From Variovorax sp. JS1663 (GTDB taxonomy: Bacteria; Pseudomonadota; Gammaproteobacteria; Burkholderiales; Burkholderiaceae_C): a stretch of DNA of 64,000 bases. Location: positions 342,303 through 406,302 of the forward strand of contig NZ_LYMK01000001.1 of the NCBI RefSeq assembly GCF_002157355.1, given 5' to 3'. The notes below the pieces were generated by a model. The model searched no databases. It saw only the letters and a list, made by a program, of their open reading frames with translations, and was not told where the DNA came from. Of this stretch, positions 47,868 through 56,700 are shown in pieces (the first letter of the stretch is position 1; each line of letters opens with the position of its first letter). A program made the translations under genes and the position numbers.

Positions 47868-48374
47868 ATGAAGACTCGGAAACTGGCCGCGTGGGCCGTC
47901 TTGACGGCGGCAATGATTGCCAACTTCGCTACCGCTCAAGTAGGCGCTTGGCGCCTCAATCGAGACGCTACTGCGGGCCCGCTGGCCCAGATTGACCTGC
48001 CGGGCACAGCGGGCAAAAGCCGAGTGGTTTTGATCGTGTTCGAATATGCTCGGCGATGCGACCCAATCTTCTCATTCGGCGAGTTTGCGGGGTCGCGGCC
48101 CGGGACCCCGAGATCACAGTCCCGGCTCAATGACAGCAAGATTGGCGTTTTTCTGAATGGCCGTTTCTACACGTGGCACGCCGCCCAGACGATTTACGAC
48201 AACGGGTACGAAGCCGGCTTTGGAATGCCCAATGACCTCGTGATGGAAATGCTGATGAAGGTGAGCTCGCTGGAGTACGTGACGCCATCTGGTGAGCGTA
48301 TAGCCTTGGCCACCACCAATCTTGATCGGACGTTCCGTGAAGCGATCGACCACTGCAGGAATCGTCTGAAGTAG
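47868..48374 (+). CDS. Secreted protein of unknown function
   Basis: 168 residues from ATG 47868. A Sec signal peptide (KLAAWAVLTAAMIANFATAQ) ends near residue 24. The mature part is a mixed beta protein with GKSRVVLIVFEYARRCDP and two Cys that could pair. It precedes the HD-domain gene by 12 bases and may share its transcript. No family recognised. Confidence 0.6.
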   Translation: MKTRKLAAWAVLTAAMIANFATAQVGAWRLNRDATAGPLAQIDLPGTAGKSRVVLIVFEYARRCDPIFSFGEFAGSRPGTPRSQSRLNDSKIGVFLNGRFYTWHAAQTIYDNGYEAGFGMPNDLVMEMLMKVSSLEYVTPSGERIALATTNLDRTFREAIDHCRNRLK

Positions 48375-48385
48375 GCGATGGCGAA

Positions 48386-48934
48386 ATGACGACGCAGAAC
48401 ACTCCCACGAAAGCAGTTGCCGCTCGCGCCTTCGCCGTGGAGGCGCACGGGGAGCAGATGTACGGGCCGCACCGGTACTCTCATCACCTCGACGCGGTCG
48501 CAGGACTCGCGCGCCCATATGGTGACGATGCAGAGGCCACCGCCTACCTGCACGATATCAAGGAGGACGTCGCCGGCATGTCGTTCGACGCGCTTCGCGA
48601 GCGCTTTGGCAACGAGGTGACGGAGGCGGTCGATCTGCTGAGCGACCCACCGGGGGCCAATCGCAAGGAGCGAAAGGTGAAGGCCTATGGCCGGCTGGCG
48701 GTGACGCAGAATCGACTTGCTTTGATCGTGAAGCCGTGCGACCGCCTGGCCAACATGCGTGCCTGTGTCGCCGACGGGAACGAACGCCTCCTCGAGGTCT
48801 ACCGCTCCGAGCATCCGACGTTCCGTGCAGCAGCCTATCGCCCGGGCCTGTGCGACGAGATATGGAGCGAACTGGATGAGCTTGCCGAGCAGCCGATCGT
48901 CGCGGACTCCGAACGGCCGAGGCCTTGCGGATAA
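48386..48934 (+). CDS. Mesh1/SpoT-like HD-domain (p)ppGpp hydrolase
   Basis: 182 residues from ATG 48386, the size of small alarmone hydrolases. HD metal ligands: YSHHLDAVAG (H33/H34), AYLHDIKEDV (H56, D57, E60-D61) and KPCDRLANM (Asp of the second site, about 113). The family removes pyrophosphate from (p)ppGpp, dampening the stringent response. On a mobile element this could keep the host growing. Ends SERPRPCG, the shared tail, though no same-strand gene follows closely. Confidence 0.8.
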   Translation: MTTQNTPTKAVAARAFAVEAHGEQMYGPHRYSHHLDAVAGLARPYGDDAEATAYLHDIKEDVAGMSFDALRERFGNEVTEAVDLLSDPPGANRKERKVKAYGRLAVTQNRLALIVKPCDRLANMRACVADGNERLLEVYRSEHPTFRAAAYRPGLCDEIWSELDELAEQPIVADSERPRPCG

Positions 48935-48992
48935 GCGCGATTGGACGAAGCACCTCCGAAGTCGTGTTCACGATCGCGCCGCGACCGGCGCC

Positions 48993-49616
48993 TCATGTTC
49001 TGCCGGCGTTAGTCTTCCGGGCAGCTTTCCGTTCGGCCGCAAGACGATTCGCCTCGCGCTTGTCGCTGATCGCCTTTAGGTGAGCCTCCCGATAGAGCCT
49101 GATCTGCACGGCGGTCATGCGCTTGAAATTCGGGGGATCGACGATCTTGAGGTTTCGGAGATCGATCTTCCCGATCGCAGGTATGTCCGTCTGGTGCTGT
49201 CCGAGTAGAAAGACGGCATCCCACTCCTCTTCGGGCCGCTTCTGCCCGTCGTCCAGGTAGTGGATGATGTCGTGGCACCCGTTGCAGACCGTCGCAAGCA
49301 TGGTGTCGTTCCGGCCCTCCAGCACGTCGCGTTCGTAGCTGCGGTGGTGGACGATGCTGCCGCGACCTCCACAGCACTGGCAGATCCTATTGTCGCGCTC
49401 GAGCACACGCTTCTTTATCTTCCTCCATCGCGCAGACTGCAGATACTGCTTGTGGTAGTCCATCTGCATGACATCGGTGATGCGCTTCTTTGGCAGGGCG
49501 GCTCTTTCACGCAGCTCGCGAAACATTTCCTGAACGACTTCGGGCGTCAGATCGGCCTGCTCCGCAAGCGGCACCGGGCGCGTTGGTCCGGGAGTTGCCT
49601 CAGACTGGTCGGACAT
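48993..49616 (-). CDS. HNH endonuclease
   Basis: 207 residues from ATG 49616. The core CQCCGGRGSIVHHRSYE, then MLATVCNGCHDIIHYLD shows the HNH zinc CxxC, His and Asn/His positions. Flanking regions are charged helices of the type seen in phage HNH proteins. It overlaps the end of the repressor gene by 17 bases, so the two are transcribed together. Confidence 0.85.
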   Translation of the reverse strand: MSDQSEATPGPTRPVPLAEQADLTPEVVQEMFRELRERAALPKKRITDVMQMDYHKQYLQSARWRKIKKRVLERDNRICQCCGGRGSIVHHRSYERDVLEGRNDTMLATVCNGCHDIIHYLDDGQKRPEEEWDAVFLLGQHQTDIPAIGKIDLRNLKIVDPPNFKRMTAVQIRLYREAHLKAISDKREANRLAAERKAARKTNAGRT

Positions 49617-50070
49617 CGATTGACGATCTCGTTGGCGCTGATGGGCTCACTGGATTGGCGCGGCATTCAGGGCAGTCGCACGCGGCGGTCGCCCGCAGCT
49701 GGCCGGCGATTCGCAACCACAGTTCGCGGCTCTCTGGGTCCTTGGCGCGCTCAGCGTGGAGCTCGGCCACGATCGGAGCCGGGTCGCTGTGCATCAATCG
49801 GGCCATGCGGACGACCAAAGAATCATCGGGCCGGGTTCGACCGCTTCGCCAGTGGGTGACCGATGTGTTGCTGATCCCCAGGACCTTGGCCAATCGGTAG
49901 TCGGTCTTGATCTGAAGAGCAGCCTTGAATTTCTCCAAGATGGCATCGGTGGTGGTCAGATCTTCGGGTCTCGGCCTGGCCGGCCGCCCCGACGCCTTTA
50001 GCGGAGGTGCGCGGAGGGCATGGTCGTCGTCAGGGCGCGGATTCGGATGCCAAAGCTCATGGGGCTTCAT
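49600..50070 (-). CDS. XRE repressor with DUF3693-type C-terminus
   Basis: 156 residues from ATG 50070. AALQIKTDYRLAKVLGISNT, then SVTHWRSGRTRPDD, is an XRE helix-turn-helix. The following SDPAPIVAELHAERAKDPES is the DUF3693 region seen in filamentous-phage and prophage repressors. It precedes and slightly overlaps the HNH gene. Likely an autorepressor of a small mobile module within the element. Confidence 0.8.
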   Translation of the reverse strand: MKPHELWHPNPRPDDDHALRAPPLKASGRPARPRPEDLTTTDAILEKFKAALQIKTDYRLAKVLGISNTSVTHWRSGRTRPDDSLVVRMARLMHSDPAPIVAELHAERAKDPESRELWLRIAGQLRATAACDCPECRANPVSPSAPTRSSIDVRPV

Positions 50071-50256
50071 CTAGGCTTTCGTGGCAGGCACATGGGAAGG
50101 ATCGTGCATTGTCCCAGCCCGCGGCAGCAATGGCGCCCGCCTGGCTCAGCCAAAGTCCGGTGTCAGCGGCCCACCCGGATGGCTCTGCCCAGGCCATTCA
50201 TCCAACGCCTCGATCGCATCTTCGGCAAACTCGTAGGAGTAGCGCTGCTTTGGCTC

Positions 50257-51699
50257 TCATGGCCGCGTGGCAGCGTAGATCGCCACGCTGACCCCGGTAC
50301 CAGCGAACTCGTTCGAGAACACGCCGGACCATTCGCCCACCCAGCCTTCGAGCAGATCCTTGCCGCACATGGAAGCCGGCAGGATAGCAACGATCCTCCC
50401 GCCGGCTCCGACCAACGTCGAAGCCTCTTGCAGGTGCGCCAGGGCGCGGCCGTCGGCGAAGGGGGGATTCATCAGAACTTTGGACCACCTGGTGGCGCCG
50501 GTGCGCGCAACTGCTGCCCATTCGATGAAGTCCGCCTTGTGCGCCTGGTATCCGCGCGCGCGCAGCACGTCGCACCGCAGGCCCGCGATCTCGATGCATG
50601 TCGTCCGATCGGCCGGCAGCAGGCATGCGAGACCGCCAATGCCGGCGCTCGGCTCCAGGTAGGCGTCCTGCGGGCGATCGGCGCCGAGCATGTCGAATGC
50701 GGCTTCGGCTACGGTGCTCGGTGTGGGATAGAACTGGAAGGACGCAGCGTCTGGAATGCATCCAGAAATCCGGATGGTGTTGAGGACAGCGCTCGGGTTG
50801 AAATCGAACGTGTAGCCGTACTTCGAAGGCACGCCCCCGATGCTCTCCAGCACGCGCTCGGCTTCGCGTACAGCGTGCTTTCCTTCGTCGTTGCCGCTGC
50901 CATAGGAGAACGAAAACTCCCAAGTGCCGGCCGCCTCGCTTCGACCGACGCCGCCAGCTTCCAGCAGGCGCAACACCGCAAAGGGCAGGGGTCGCTCCAT
51001 GAGCTTGAACGTCTTGGACTTGGTCTTCGGGCGCGCGCGGAACTTGGCCGGGATGGCCATCGGATACAGGCCCGCCAGCACGTTATTCAGCCGAAATGCG
51101 ACCTCCGGATTGATTTCCAGGTGCGCGGTGCCGACTCCTCGATAGATGCGGATGCGCACCGCACCGCCGTCGATGTCGTGCCACTCGCCCCAGGCGTGCA
51201 TCTCTGAGATTCGGCGAAGCAGGTTAGCCGTCTCATAGTGCTTCAAGCCGCCGGGGCGGCCCATGAACGTCGCGATCACGGAGCGCAGATCGTTGATGAG
51301 GCCCGCGCGGCTGTGGTTCGGGTATCCATCCCGCAGCACGTAGTCGAGGATCATCCGCTTCGAGAAGCCCTCCGGCTGGTTTGTTACATGCGTTCCTGAG
51401 AGGCCCCGGAAGATGCCGTCCACGCGCTCGCAGAAGAACTTGTGGCGCGAGGACAGCAGATCGGCGATCGTGGGCCTGACGGCTTCCTCGGTGAAGGGCA
51501 CGGTCTTGCGATCGGAGATGGCCTTGTTCCACTGATCACGGCGGCATTGCGGCATGCAGTCCAGGACGTCGGTGAGCGCGAGCGCTTTCGACCAGTAGCT
51601 CGCATCGAGCACTGCGAGCGCGTCGTCCACGTTGGCGAGGGAGCTGAGGGAGAGGTAGTGTCCGCCGCGGATCTCGCTGGCTTCCAGGAAGTAGCTCAT
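50257..51699 (-). CDS. DUF4942-methyltransferase protein
   Basis: 480 residues from ATG 51699; the frame is open upstream without a start codon, and HKRGIEQLAEALLGEEFRAA just before looks coding, so the true start may be lost. The first 220 residues match DUF4942 (VDGIFRGLSGTHVTNQPEGF, then KRMILDYVLRDGY). From about 310 a gamma-class methylase: FYPTPSTVAEAAFDML, LEPSAGIGGLACLL (SAM site, about 345) and VLMNPPFADG (about 408). Such fusions are found on plasmids and ICEs and modify DNA adenine. Confidence 0.82.
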   Translation of the reverse strand: MSYFLEASEIRGGHYLSLSSLANVDDALAVLDASYWSKALALTDVLDCMPQCRRDQWNKAISDRKTVPFTEEAVRPTIADLLSSRHKFFCERVDGIFRGLSGTHVTNQPEGFSKRMILDYVLRDGYPNHSRAGLINDLRSVIATFMGRPGGLKHYETANLLRRISEMHAWGEWHDIDGGAVRIRIYRGVGTAHLEINPEVAFRLNNVLAGLYPMAIPAKFRARPKTKSKTFKLMERPLPFAVLRLLEAGGVGRSEAAGTWEFSFSYGSGNDEGKHAVREAERVLESIGGVPSKYGYTFDFNPSAVLNTIRISGCIPDAASFQFYPTPSTVAEAAFDMLGADRPQDAYLEPSAGIGGLACLLPADRTTCIEIAGLRCDVLRARGYQAHKADFIEWAAVARTGATRWSKVLMNPPFADGRALAHLQEASTLVGAGGRIVAILPASMCGKDLLEGWVGEWSGVFSNEFAGTGVSVAIYAATRP

Positions 51700-51714
51700 C
51701 GCCGCGCGGAACTC

Positions 51715-52055
51715 TTCACCAAGCAGCGCCTCGGCGAGCTGCTCGATGCCGCGCTTGTGAGCCGGGCCTTCTGGAACGGCTCTTTCACGAACACACCCGA
51801 TCTGAACCGCGCTGCTGGATAGCTGCCGGAGTAGTGGTGTTTTTCCACGAAGGCCTTTGCCTCGCGCTCTTCGATTGGCTCGACGCTCGCGCGGCGCGGG
51901 TCGAATATCTCGCCTGCTGGGCGATAGCTGGCACGGCCGTGGTTCCAGCGCTGGCAGTGCAGGTCGAGTCGTTGCGGGTGGCCTTGAGATGAAGTGAGGA
52001 GCCGGACGTCATCAGGCCAAGATACCGGCCCGATTGCAATCGCGTAAGGGCAGTT
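51715..52055 (-). pseudogene. Remnant of a Mom-like DNA-modification protein
   Basis: In the gap before the DUF4942 gene the minus strand encodes DLHCQRWNHGRASYRPAG, then EIFDPRRASVEPIEEREAK and HHYSGSYPAARFRSGVF. The HHYSGSYPAARFR segment matches the start of GNAT-fold Mom-like proteins of plasmids and phages, which carry out hypermodification of adenine. The frame has no start codon and loses similarity within 30 residues, then runs into the DUF4942 frame. Best read as a deletion remnant. Confidence 0.55.
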
Positions 52056-52057
52056 AG

Positions 52058-53140
52058 CTAGAAATTGCCGACGCGCTGAATCTTTCGAAGGGCGTTGGTG
52101 TTCGGCCGCCAGTACTTCACCTCGCCGGTGCGGAACTCAGCCTTGCGATAGAAGTAGGCGTTGCTGCTAAACATGATGGTCCATTGCTCCAATCGAGCTT
52201 TGGTGCCCTTCACTTCAAGGCGTGCCACCCTGGAATGATGCGCGAGGTTGACGAAGGCATGCCATTGCTCAACGTCGTCGGATGCGAGAAGCTTGTACTC
52301 TGCATCGAAGCCTAGGTTGGTAAACAGCATGGCGAAATTCAACCGCACCGCTTCTGCGCCCACGTAGAACTCGGAATCTGTATAGGTCACGGTTTGCCAG
52401 AACGCTCGACTGGCCTTGCGGCTGAATCCGTTCATGGGATCAATGTACTTGACCTCGATGCCGAACGGACCCGCTTCGAATCCTGCATCGATCAAGTGCT
52501 GCTTGGGGTAGGCCACAAAGTCGATGCGAACCCCCAGGTCCTCCGCAAGGTGGCGGCCTCGCACTTCCTCGTGGAGGAAGAAATCGGCCTGAAGGTGGCT
52601 CTTGAGCCACGCCGACAACTCCACCTCGGAGGCGAAGCGATTCGTGGAGGCGGCGAGTTCGTCGCGTCTCCTCTTTTTGACCGCGGAGATCCTTTGTTGA
52701 AACACCTGGAGAGCGGCCGTCTCTCCATCGATCTCGCTCATGCGTGAAAGAAGTTCGTCGACCGAGTCAGCCATGTGTTGCCGAGCATCTTGTCGGGCCG
52801 TTGTGGGGTCGAAAGGATCACCGCCACCAGCGCTTGCAAGGTCGGCGCGAGCCTTCTCACGGAGCAGCTCCCCATACTCGCGCATCACCTCCTGGTGCCG
52901 CGCCACGAGCTTCTGGTCGAACGCCTTAGGCTCGACTGGTGGACGCGGCTCGGGGCTGCCGACTTGGCTGCCGCATCGCATGCACTGCTGTACATGGTGA
53001 ACAGCTCCCCCGGTGACGATGCGCTTCCGAAGCTCGGTTCGATGCTGCCGCGCGTCTTCGCAGCGCACCTGGTCCAGCGCAGGTCGCAACCGCTCGAGAC
53101 GTTCCTCGATCGAAGCACCGCCGGACTCACTCAAACGCAT
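52058..53140 (-). CDS. PD-(D/E)XK nuclease-like protein with a single zinc CxxC
   Basis: 360 residues from ATG 53140. Near residue 53 HHVQQCMRCGSQ could hold a metal. The C-terminal half has GVRIDFVAYPKQH (Asp, about 206) and PFGIEVKYID (E-x-K, about 227): the D...E-x-K spacing of restriction-type nucleases. A long coiled helix lies between. Candidate restriction or repair nuclease; no methylase is coupled directly, but the DUF4942 methylase is on the same strand downstream. Confidence 0.6.
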   Translation of the reverse strand: MRLSESGGASIEERLERLRPALDQVRCEDARQHRTELRKRIVTGGAVHHVQQCMRCGSQVGSPEPRPPVEPKAFDQKLVARHQEVMREYGELLREKARADLASAGGGDPFDPTTARQDARQHMADSVDELLSRMSEIDGETAALQVFQQRISAVKKRRRDELAASTNRFASEVELSAWLKSHLQADFFLHEEVRGRHLAEDLGVRIDFVAYPKQHLIDAGFEAGPFGIEVKYIDPMNGFSRKASRAFWQTVTYTDSEFYVGAEAVRLNFAMLFTNLGFDAEYKLLASDDVEQWHAFVNLAHHSRVARLEVKGTKARLEQWTIMFSSNAYFYRKAEFRTGEVKYWRPNTNALRKIQRVGNF

Positions 53141-53516
53141 ACGAAACCCTCCTGCCGATCATTCGGCGCTCGATGATACTGAGCGAGTCACGGTTGCCGG
53201 CCAGGACGTTCTTCCCCACTGAACTGAGAAAGCACGCGCCCGGCGTGGTGCGCAGCCACTCGTCGGCTGTCCCGTGCGAGAACTTCAGGCCCAGGAGCTC
53301 GGCCACAGCCGGGCCCTTGGTGTGGCCGTGCCGGAACGCGAGCAGGATGCTCATGGCGTGCTGGTGATGGCCCGGGGCAACGTAGAAGACGCCGTAGCGG
53401 CGGTCGTAGACGAACGGCTTGTTGAGGTCGGCTTTGGCGAGCGGCTCCGGCAGCGACATGTGCGCATCGCACATGGCCCACCATTGCTCGTTGGTGAAGG
53501 GGCGAATATCAAGCAT
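53127..53516 (-). CDS. Unknown small protein
   Basis: 129 residues from ATG 53516, overlapping the nuclease-like gene by 14 bases. Aromatic- and His-rich start (PFTNEQWWAMCDAHMSLPEP), then PGHHQHAMSILLAFRHGHTK. No family recognised. The overlap implies joint translation with the nuclease-like protein. Confidence 0.55.
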   Translation of the reverse strand: MLDIRPFTNEQWWAMCDAHMSLPEPLAKADLNKPFVYDRRYGVFYVAPGHHQHAMSILLAFRHGHTKGPAVAELLGLKFSHGTADEWLRTTPGACFLSSVGKNVLAGNRDSLSIIERRMIGRRVSYAFE

Positions 53517-53528
53517 CGGCCTCTTCCC

Positions 53529-53900
53529 TCAGGCCGCCGCAGCGGTGGTGGCCCCTGCAAAAGCAAACACATGAGTGATCGCGCCGTCCTCGTGGCGAAC
53601 CGCCACTGGGTTCAGTCGGATGAGACCACCACCGGCGTAGGTGCACGGCCCGCCTTCCTTCCTGAAGGTGCGCGAATCGTCGGCGCCGATGTAGCGGCCG
53701 ACGCAGGAGAACGCGGCTTGCGTGTCCTTTGCGCCGGCGTTCTTCCAGTCCTCGACCGCGGCGACATGTCCGCAGCTCGGGCACACGAAGCGCCATCTCA
53801 GTGGATCTGGCCCGAACAAGCGGGAGGCCTCGGCGCGCCATTGCTCAGCGGAGAGGACGCCGTCGCCGGCAATGCTGTCGGAAGTGCTGGTTTCGTTCAC
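53529..53900 (-). CDS. VVA0879-like zinc protein
   Basis: About 123 residues from GTG 53900; ATG 53945 is an upstream alternative. WRFVCPSCGHVAAVEDWKNA with the CxxC and SCVGRYIG resembles the VVA0879-type small proteins found on plasmids and phages. The second half is a Gly-rich beta segment ending in Ala residues. Function unknown; zinc binding is inferred from CxxC. Confidence 0.55.
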   Translation of the reverse strand: MNETSTSDSIAGDGVLSAEQWRAEASRLFGPDPLRWRFVCPSCGHVAAVEDWKNAGAKDTQAAFSCVGRYIGADDSRTFRKEGGPCTYAGGGLIRLNPVAVRHEDGAITHVFAFAGATTAAAA

Positions 53901-53991
53901 GGTGATAGCTTGTCGCGAGGATGAAAACAGTATGCGGGACTGCATTCGATTCGCGCAAGGCGGAACGCCACTTTTCCGAGCCTGACCTCAG

Positions 53992-54264
53992 CTACGCGAG
54001 GCGGGCTTGCTGGAGCATTTCATCCGATATGCACCGAAAGCACCGGCCGCCGCAGTTCCAGCGGTACCGGCCGATGTAGCCCGTGCCGCTGCACCTGTTG
54101 CACTGCGGGTCTGCCAGCTGGCGCCACAGGGCTCGAGAGGCGGGGACGGGTCCAGCGCTGCGGCTTTCATGAGGCGCGTCCTGTCTTGAAAGCCAGTCAT
54201 CGAACTGGTCGGGGTCGTTGGGATCGATGTCCACGTGTTCACAAAAATCAGCCCAGTCGCTCAT
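53992..54264 (-). CDS. Small DnaJ-type zinc-finger protein
   Basis: 90 residues from ATG 54264 behind AAAGGAG. After an acidic start (MSDWADFCEHVDIDPNDPDQ) comes CNRCSGTGYIGRYRWNCGG with CFRC: two CxxC knuckles with the CxxCxGxG of DnaJ zinc ribbons. Such tiny proteins on mobile elements are often chaperone or RNA-polymerase partners; no target is evident. First gene of a minus-strand run; the 292 bases upstream hold a promoter region with no gene. Confidence 0.65.
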   Translation of the reverse strand: MSDWADFCEHVDIDPNDPDQFDDWLSRQDAPHESRSAGPVPASRALWRQLADPQCNRCSGTGYIGRYRWNCGGRCFRCISDEMLQQARLA

Positions 54265-54556
54265 GTTTCACTCCTTTGAAGGCCGGACTGAAGGACCTGC
54301 TGCGAAACTGCAGCTTTGTGTACAATCAATCCGAGAGGATTGCGAATGCAAACCTTCAAAGAAGCGCCGGAGGCGCCTGATCTACTGAAGATCTCTCGTA
54401 CTGCACTGAGTTGACTGCAGTACTCTGAAAGCTGGACGCGCACATGCTGCGCCAGGCATAGCGGCCCTCTCCTCCCCCAATTCCCCGCGAATCGACACGC
54501 TGAGTCGAGGCGACCTTTCGTTGGAACTGCCGGTCACAATGCCGGCCGGCGGCAGT

Positions 54557-55009
54557 TTATGGACGCGAAGCGAGGTGGGCGCGCAGGGCCTGGGCCGCCT
54601 GGTCATCGAACCCGACGAACGAACCGCAGGCGACCAGGTGATCGACGTGGCGATCGAACTGCCACTCCGCGTCATCGAGGGCAACCCACGGCTGGTCAAC
54701 GCCCCCATGCGCCTCAAGCCATGCGCAGATCTCGCCTTCGCGCCTAGCGTGCACGTAGCCGGCCGGATCGCGCCTTGGGGGCGGAGTCGCTCCGATGATG
54801 CGTGCGCCGATGTCGGGCGAGAAGAACGAGCGCAGCTCGTCGAGCGAGAGGCGCTCGCGCCACGTCGAGCTGACGACAATGCCTACGTGCGGGAAGTCGC
54901 GCAGCAGCGCCTCCAGGCGCGGCAGGAAGCAGAAGTCGGTGCCGTCGTTTGGAAGGTGGCCTTCGCCTTCCGGATGCAGAACGCCGTCGAAATCCAGGAA
55001 GAGGATCAT
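54557..55009 (-). CDS. HAD-like hydrolase domain protein
   Basis: 150 residues from ATG 55009, overlapping the metallophosphoesterase stop as ATGA. MILFLDFDGVLHPEGEG holds HAD motif I (DxDG: Asp nucleophile and second Asp). VVSSTWRE is motif II (Ser/Thr) and WVALDDAEW a motif IV-like Asp pair. Short for a HAD enzyme, without a cap, like the phage-type HAD_2/DUF-HAD proteins. Third gene of the regulator-phosphoesterase-HAD operon. Ends ASRP. Confidence 0.75.
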   Translation of the reverse strand: MILFLDFDGVLHPEGEGHLPNDGTDFCFLPRLEALLRDFPHVGIVVSSTWRERLSLDELRSFFSPDIGARIIGATPPPRRDPAGYVHARREGEICAWLEAHGGVDQPWVALDDAEWQFDRHVDHLVACGSFVGFDDQAAQALRAHLASRP

Positions 55010-55722
55010 CGTGGCCCCCGTCCTTCGATGAGCGGCCAGGCCAGATGGGACCCCATGTCCACGCCGAAGGCCCGGAAGGGCGCAGAGGCGGGCATCAAGC
55101 CCTCGTGGACATAGTCGATCGCGCGGTGGTGGTGCCCATGGACGGCAAGCGTTGCGCCCAGGGAGGCCGCCAGTTCGCTGATCGCCGCAAAGCCGTTGTG
55201 CCGCATGCCCGGCGCCGCCGCCGGCGCCTCATGCGACACGAGAACATCGGCCTCCAGCCCGATCATCGCCTCGTACTCGTCGAGAAAGATGCTCGAGTGG
55301 TGCTTGCGAGCGATGCCGCCGCGCCATGGGCCCTCCACCGTTCCTCCTCGGGTCACATGGCGCAGCATGTCGGCGCGGGAGCGGAACGGGGCGTTCGCCT
55401 CTGGCTCGTCCGGGTTCCAAATCTTGCCCCGGAAGACCCCGCCCAGGCCGGCAACCCGATACCCGGCAATCTCGACCACCCGGCCGTGCAGATTGCGATC
55501 CGCGAGCTCCGAACCCCAGAGGTGGTCGTAGTCGGCGTCCGTGTCCGTGTCGTGGTTTCCGTGGATGTACCAGATCTGCGTGAGTTCGCGAATCGACTGG
55601 AGCTCGATATGCAGCGGCTGACGGGCTTGGAGGTCGCCGAGCAGGATGATCGCCTCGGGTCGATAGCGCTGGACCGCGGCGATGATGGGCCTGAAGTCCC
55701 CGTGCGGATCACCGAAGAACAT
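55006..55722 (-). CDS. Calcineurin-like metallophosphoesterase
   Basis: 238 residues from ATG 55722. That start is chosen because MFFGDPHGDF is the family's usual first strand and because it overlaps the regulator stop as TGATG. The longer frame to 55782 is antisense-free but out of register with the regulator's coding sequence. Metal motifs: DPHGDF, LLGDLQ, YIHGNHDTD, VSHEAPA, VHGHHH. A full set for a binuclear phosphoesterase. Ends EGRGPR. Confidence 0.85.
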   Translation of the reverse strand: MFFGDPHGDFRPIIAAVQRYRPEAIILLGDLQARQPLHIELQSIRELTQIWYIHGNHDTDTDADYDHLWGSELADRNLHGRVVEIAGYRVAGLGGVFRGKIWNPDEPEANAPFRSRADMLRHVTRGGTVEGPWRGGIARKHHSSIFLDEYEAMIGLEADVLVSHEAPAAAPGMRHNGFAAISELAASLGATLAVHGHHHRAIDYVHEGLMPASAPFRAFGVDMGSHLAWPLIEGRGPR

Positions 55723-56519
55723 CAGCTTCGGCGCTGCGAAGATGGGTGCGGGCGAGGGGAGAGGATGCTGAGAGCTGGACATCTGGGCTCCTGGCTGGAG
55801 CCGAACTGGTCAGCGCTCCGTGGGTATGAGGGGAAAGGAGGGCGAGGAAGGCTCGGTATGGAGGCCTCCGTATCGGTGCCCGTAGTTCGTTCCCGCGCAG
55901 CTTTCTGGTCTGCCGCCCCGATGAGGAGGTCGTTCGACCGCGTGTAGTGCAAGGCTTGCGTGCGGCTCTTGACGCCCAGGCGTTTGAACAGGCGGTACAT
56001 GTGCACCTTGACCGTGTCCTCGCCAATCCCGAGGCGATCGGCGATATCGCGGTTGGTCGCCCCCTCGTTCAGCAAGCTGACCAGCTCGAGCTGGCGCTTG
56101 GTGAGCGGTTCGTGGTCGACAGGGCCCGCATCCGATGCCTCGGCGCCGTCGGTGCCGCCCGACAGGAGCGTGCGCAGGGAGGTGGCCAAGTGCTTGCCCC
56201 CGACGTCTTTGGCGACGTAGAGATCTGCGCCGTGGGCCAGGCACTGAGCTTCCATCTCCTCTGCAGGCGAAGACGAGTAGACGGCCAGGGGCGCGTCGGC
56301 GTACGTCCGCTTCACCTCGGCGACGCCGTCGCACCCGTTCGTGTCGGGAAGGTTCAGATCGAGGCAGACCAATTCCGGCGGCCCGTGCTTGCTGACTGCT
56401 GCATTCAGGCGAGAAAGACGATCGAGTTCGACGATGTTCGCGGCGGGGCGAAGAGTCCGCAGCACCATCGATACGGCGTCGCGGATGAGAGGGTGATCGT
56501 CGATGACGTAAATGCTCAT
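55722..56519 (-). CDS. LuxR-type response regulator with extended C-terminus, orphan
   Basis: 265 residues from ATG 56519. Receiver: VIDDHPLIRDA, VCLDLNLPDTNG (phospho-Asp), AVYSSSP and YVAKDV (Lys). DNA-binding unit: LTKRQLELVSLLNEGATNRD, then EDTVKVHMYRLFKRLGVKSR. A 60-residue Ser/Pro-rich extension after the HTH is absent from its paralogue at 45592-46191. The stop overlaps the ATG of the metallophosphoesterase gene, so regulator, phosphoesterase and HAD protein form one coupled operon. No kinase nearby. Confidence 0.88.
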   Translation of the reverse strand: MSIYVIDDHPLIRDAVSMVLRTLRPAANIVELDRLSRLNAAVSKHGPPELVCLDLNLPDTNGCDGVAEVKRTYADAPLAVYSSSPAEEMEAQCLAHGADLYVAKDVGGKHLATSLRTLLSGGTDGAEASDAGPVDHEPLTKRQLELVSLLNEGATNRDIADRLGIGEDTVKVHMYRLFKRLGVKSRTQALHYTRSNDLLIGAADQKAARERTTGTDTEASIPSLPRPPFPSYPRSADQFGSSQEPRCPALSILSPRPHPSSQRRS

Positions 56520-56700
56520 GGGGGCGTGTCGCGTCACGCCCGTGTGGCGTGATAGTTGCTTGGAAAACTCACCATTTTGAGCCCGGATCGGCAGGGATCC
56601 CCAGTTGGAACGGTGTGATCGCGTGGGTTGAGTGCGACGTTTCACACGAACTGACGCCGGCGCGCTCCTTCTGCCGGGCCCGGGGGGTCGCTCGCACGGT

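Noticed and set aside
55722..55782. Earlier start for the metallophosphoesterase at 55782
   Set aside because: The added 20 residues overlap the regulator in another frame; MFFGDPHGDF with TGATG overlap is the better start.
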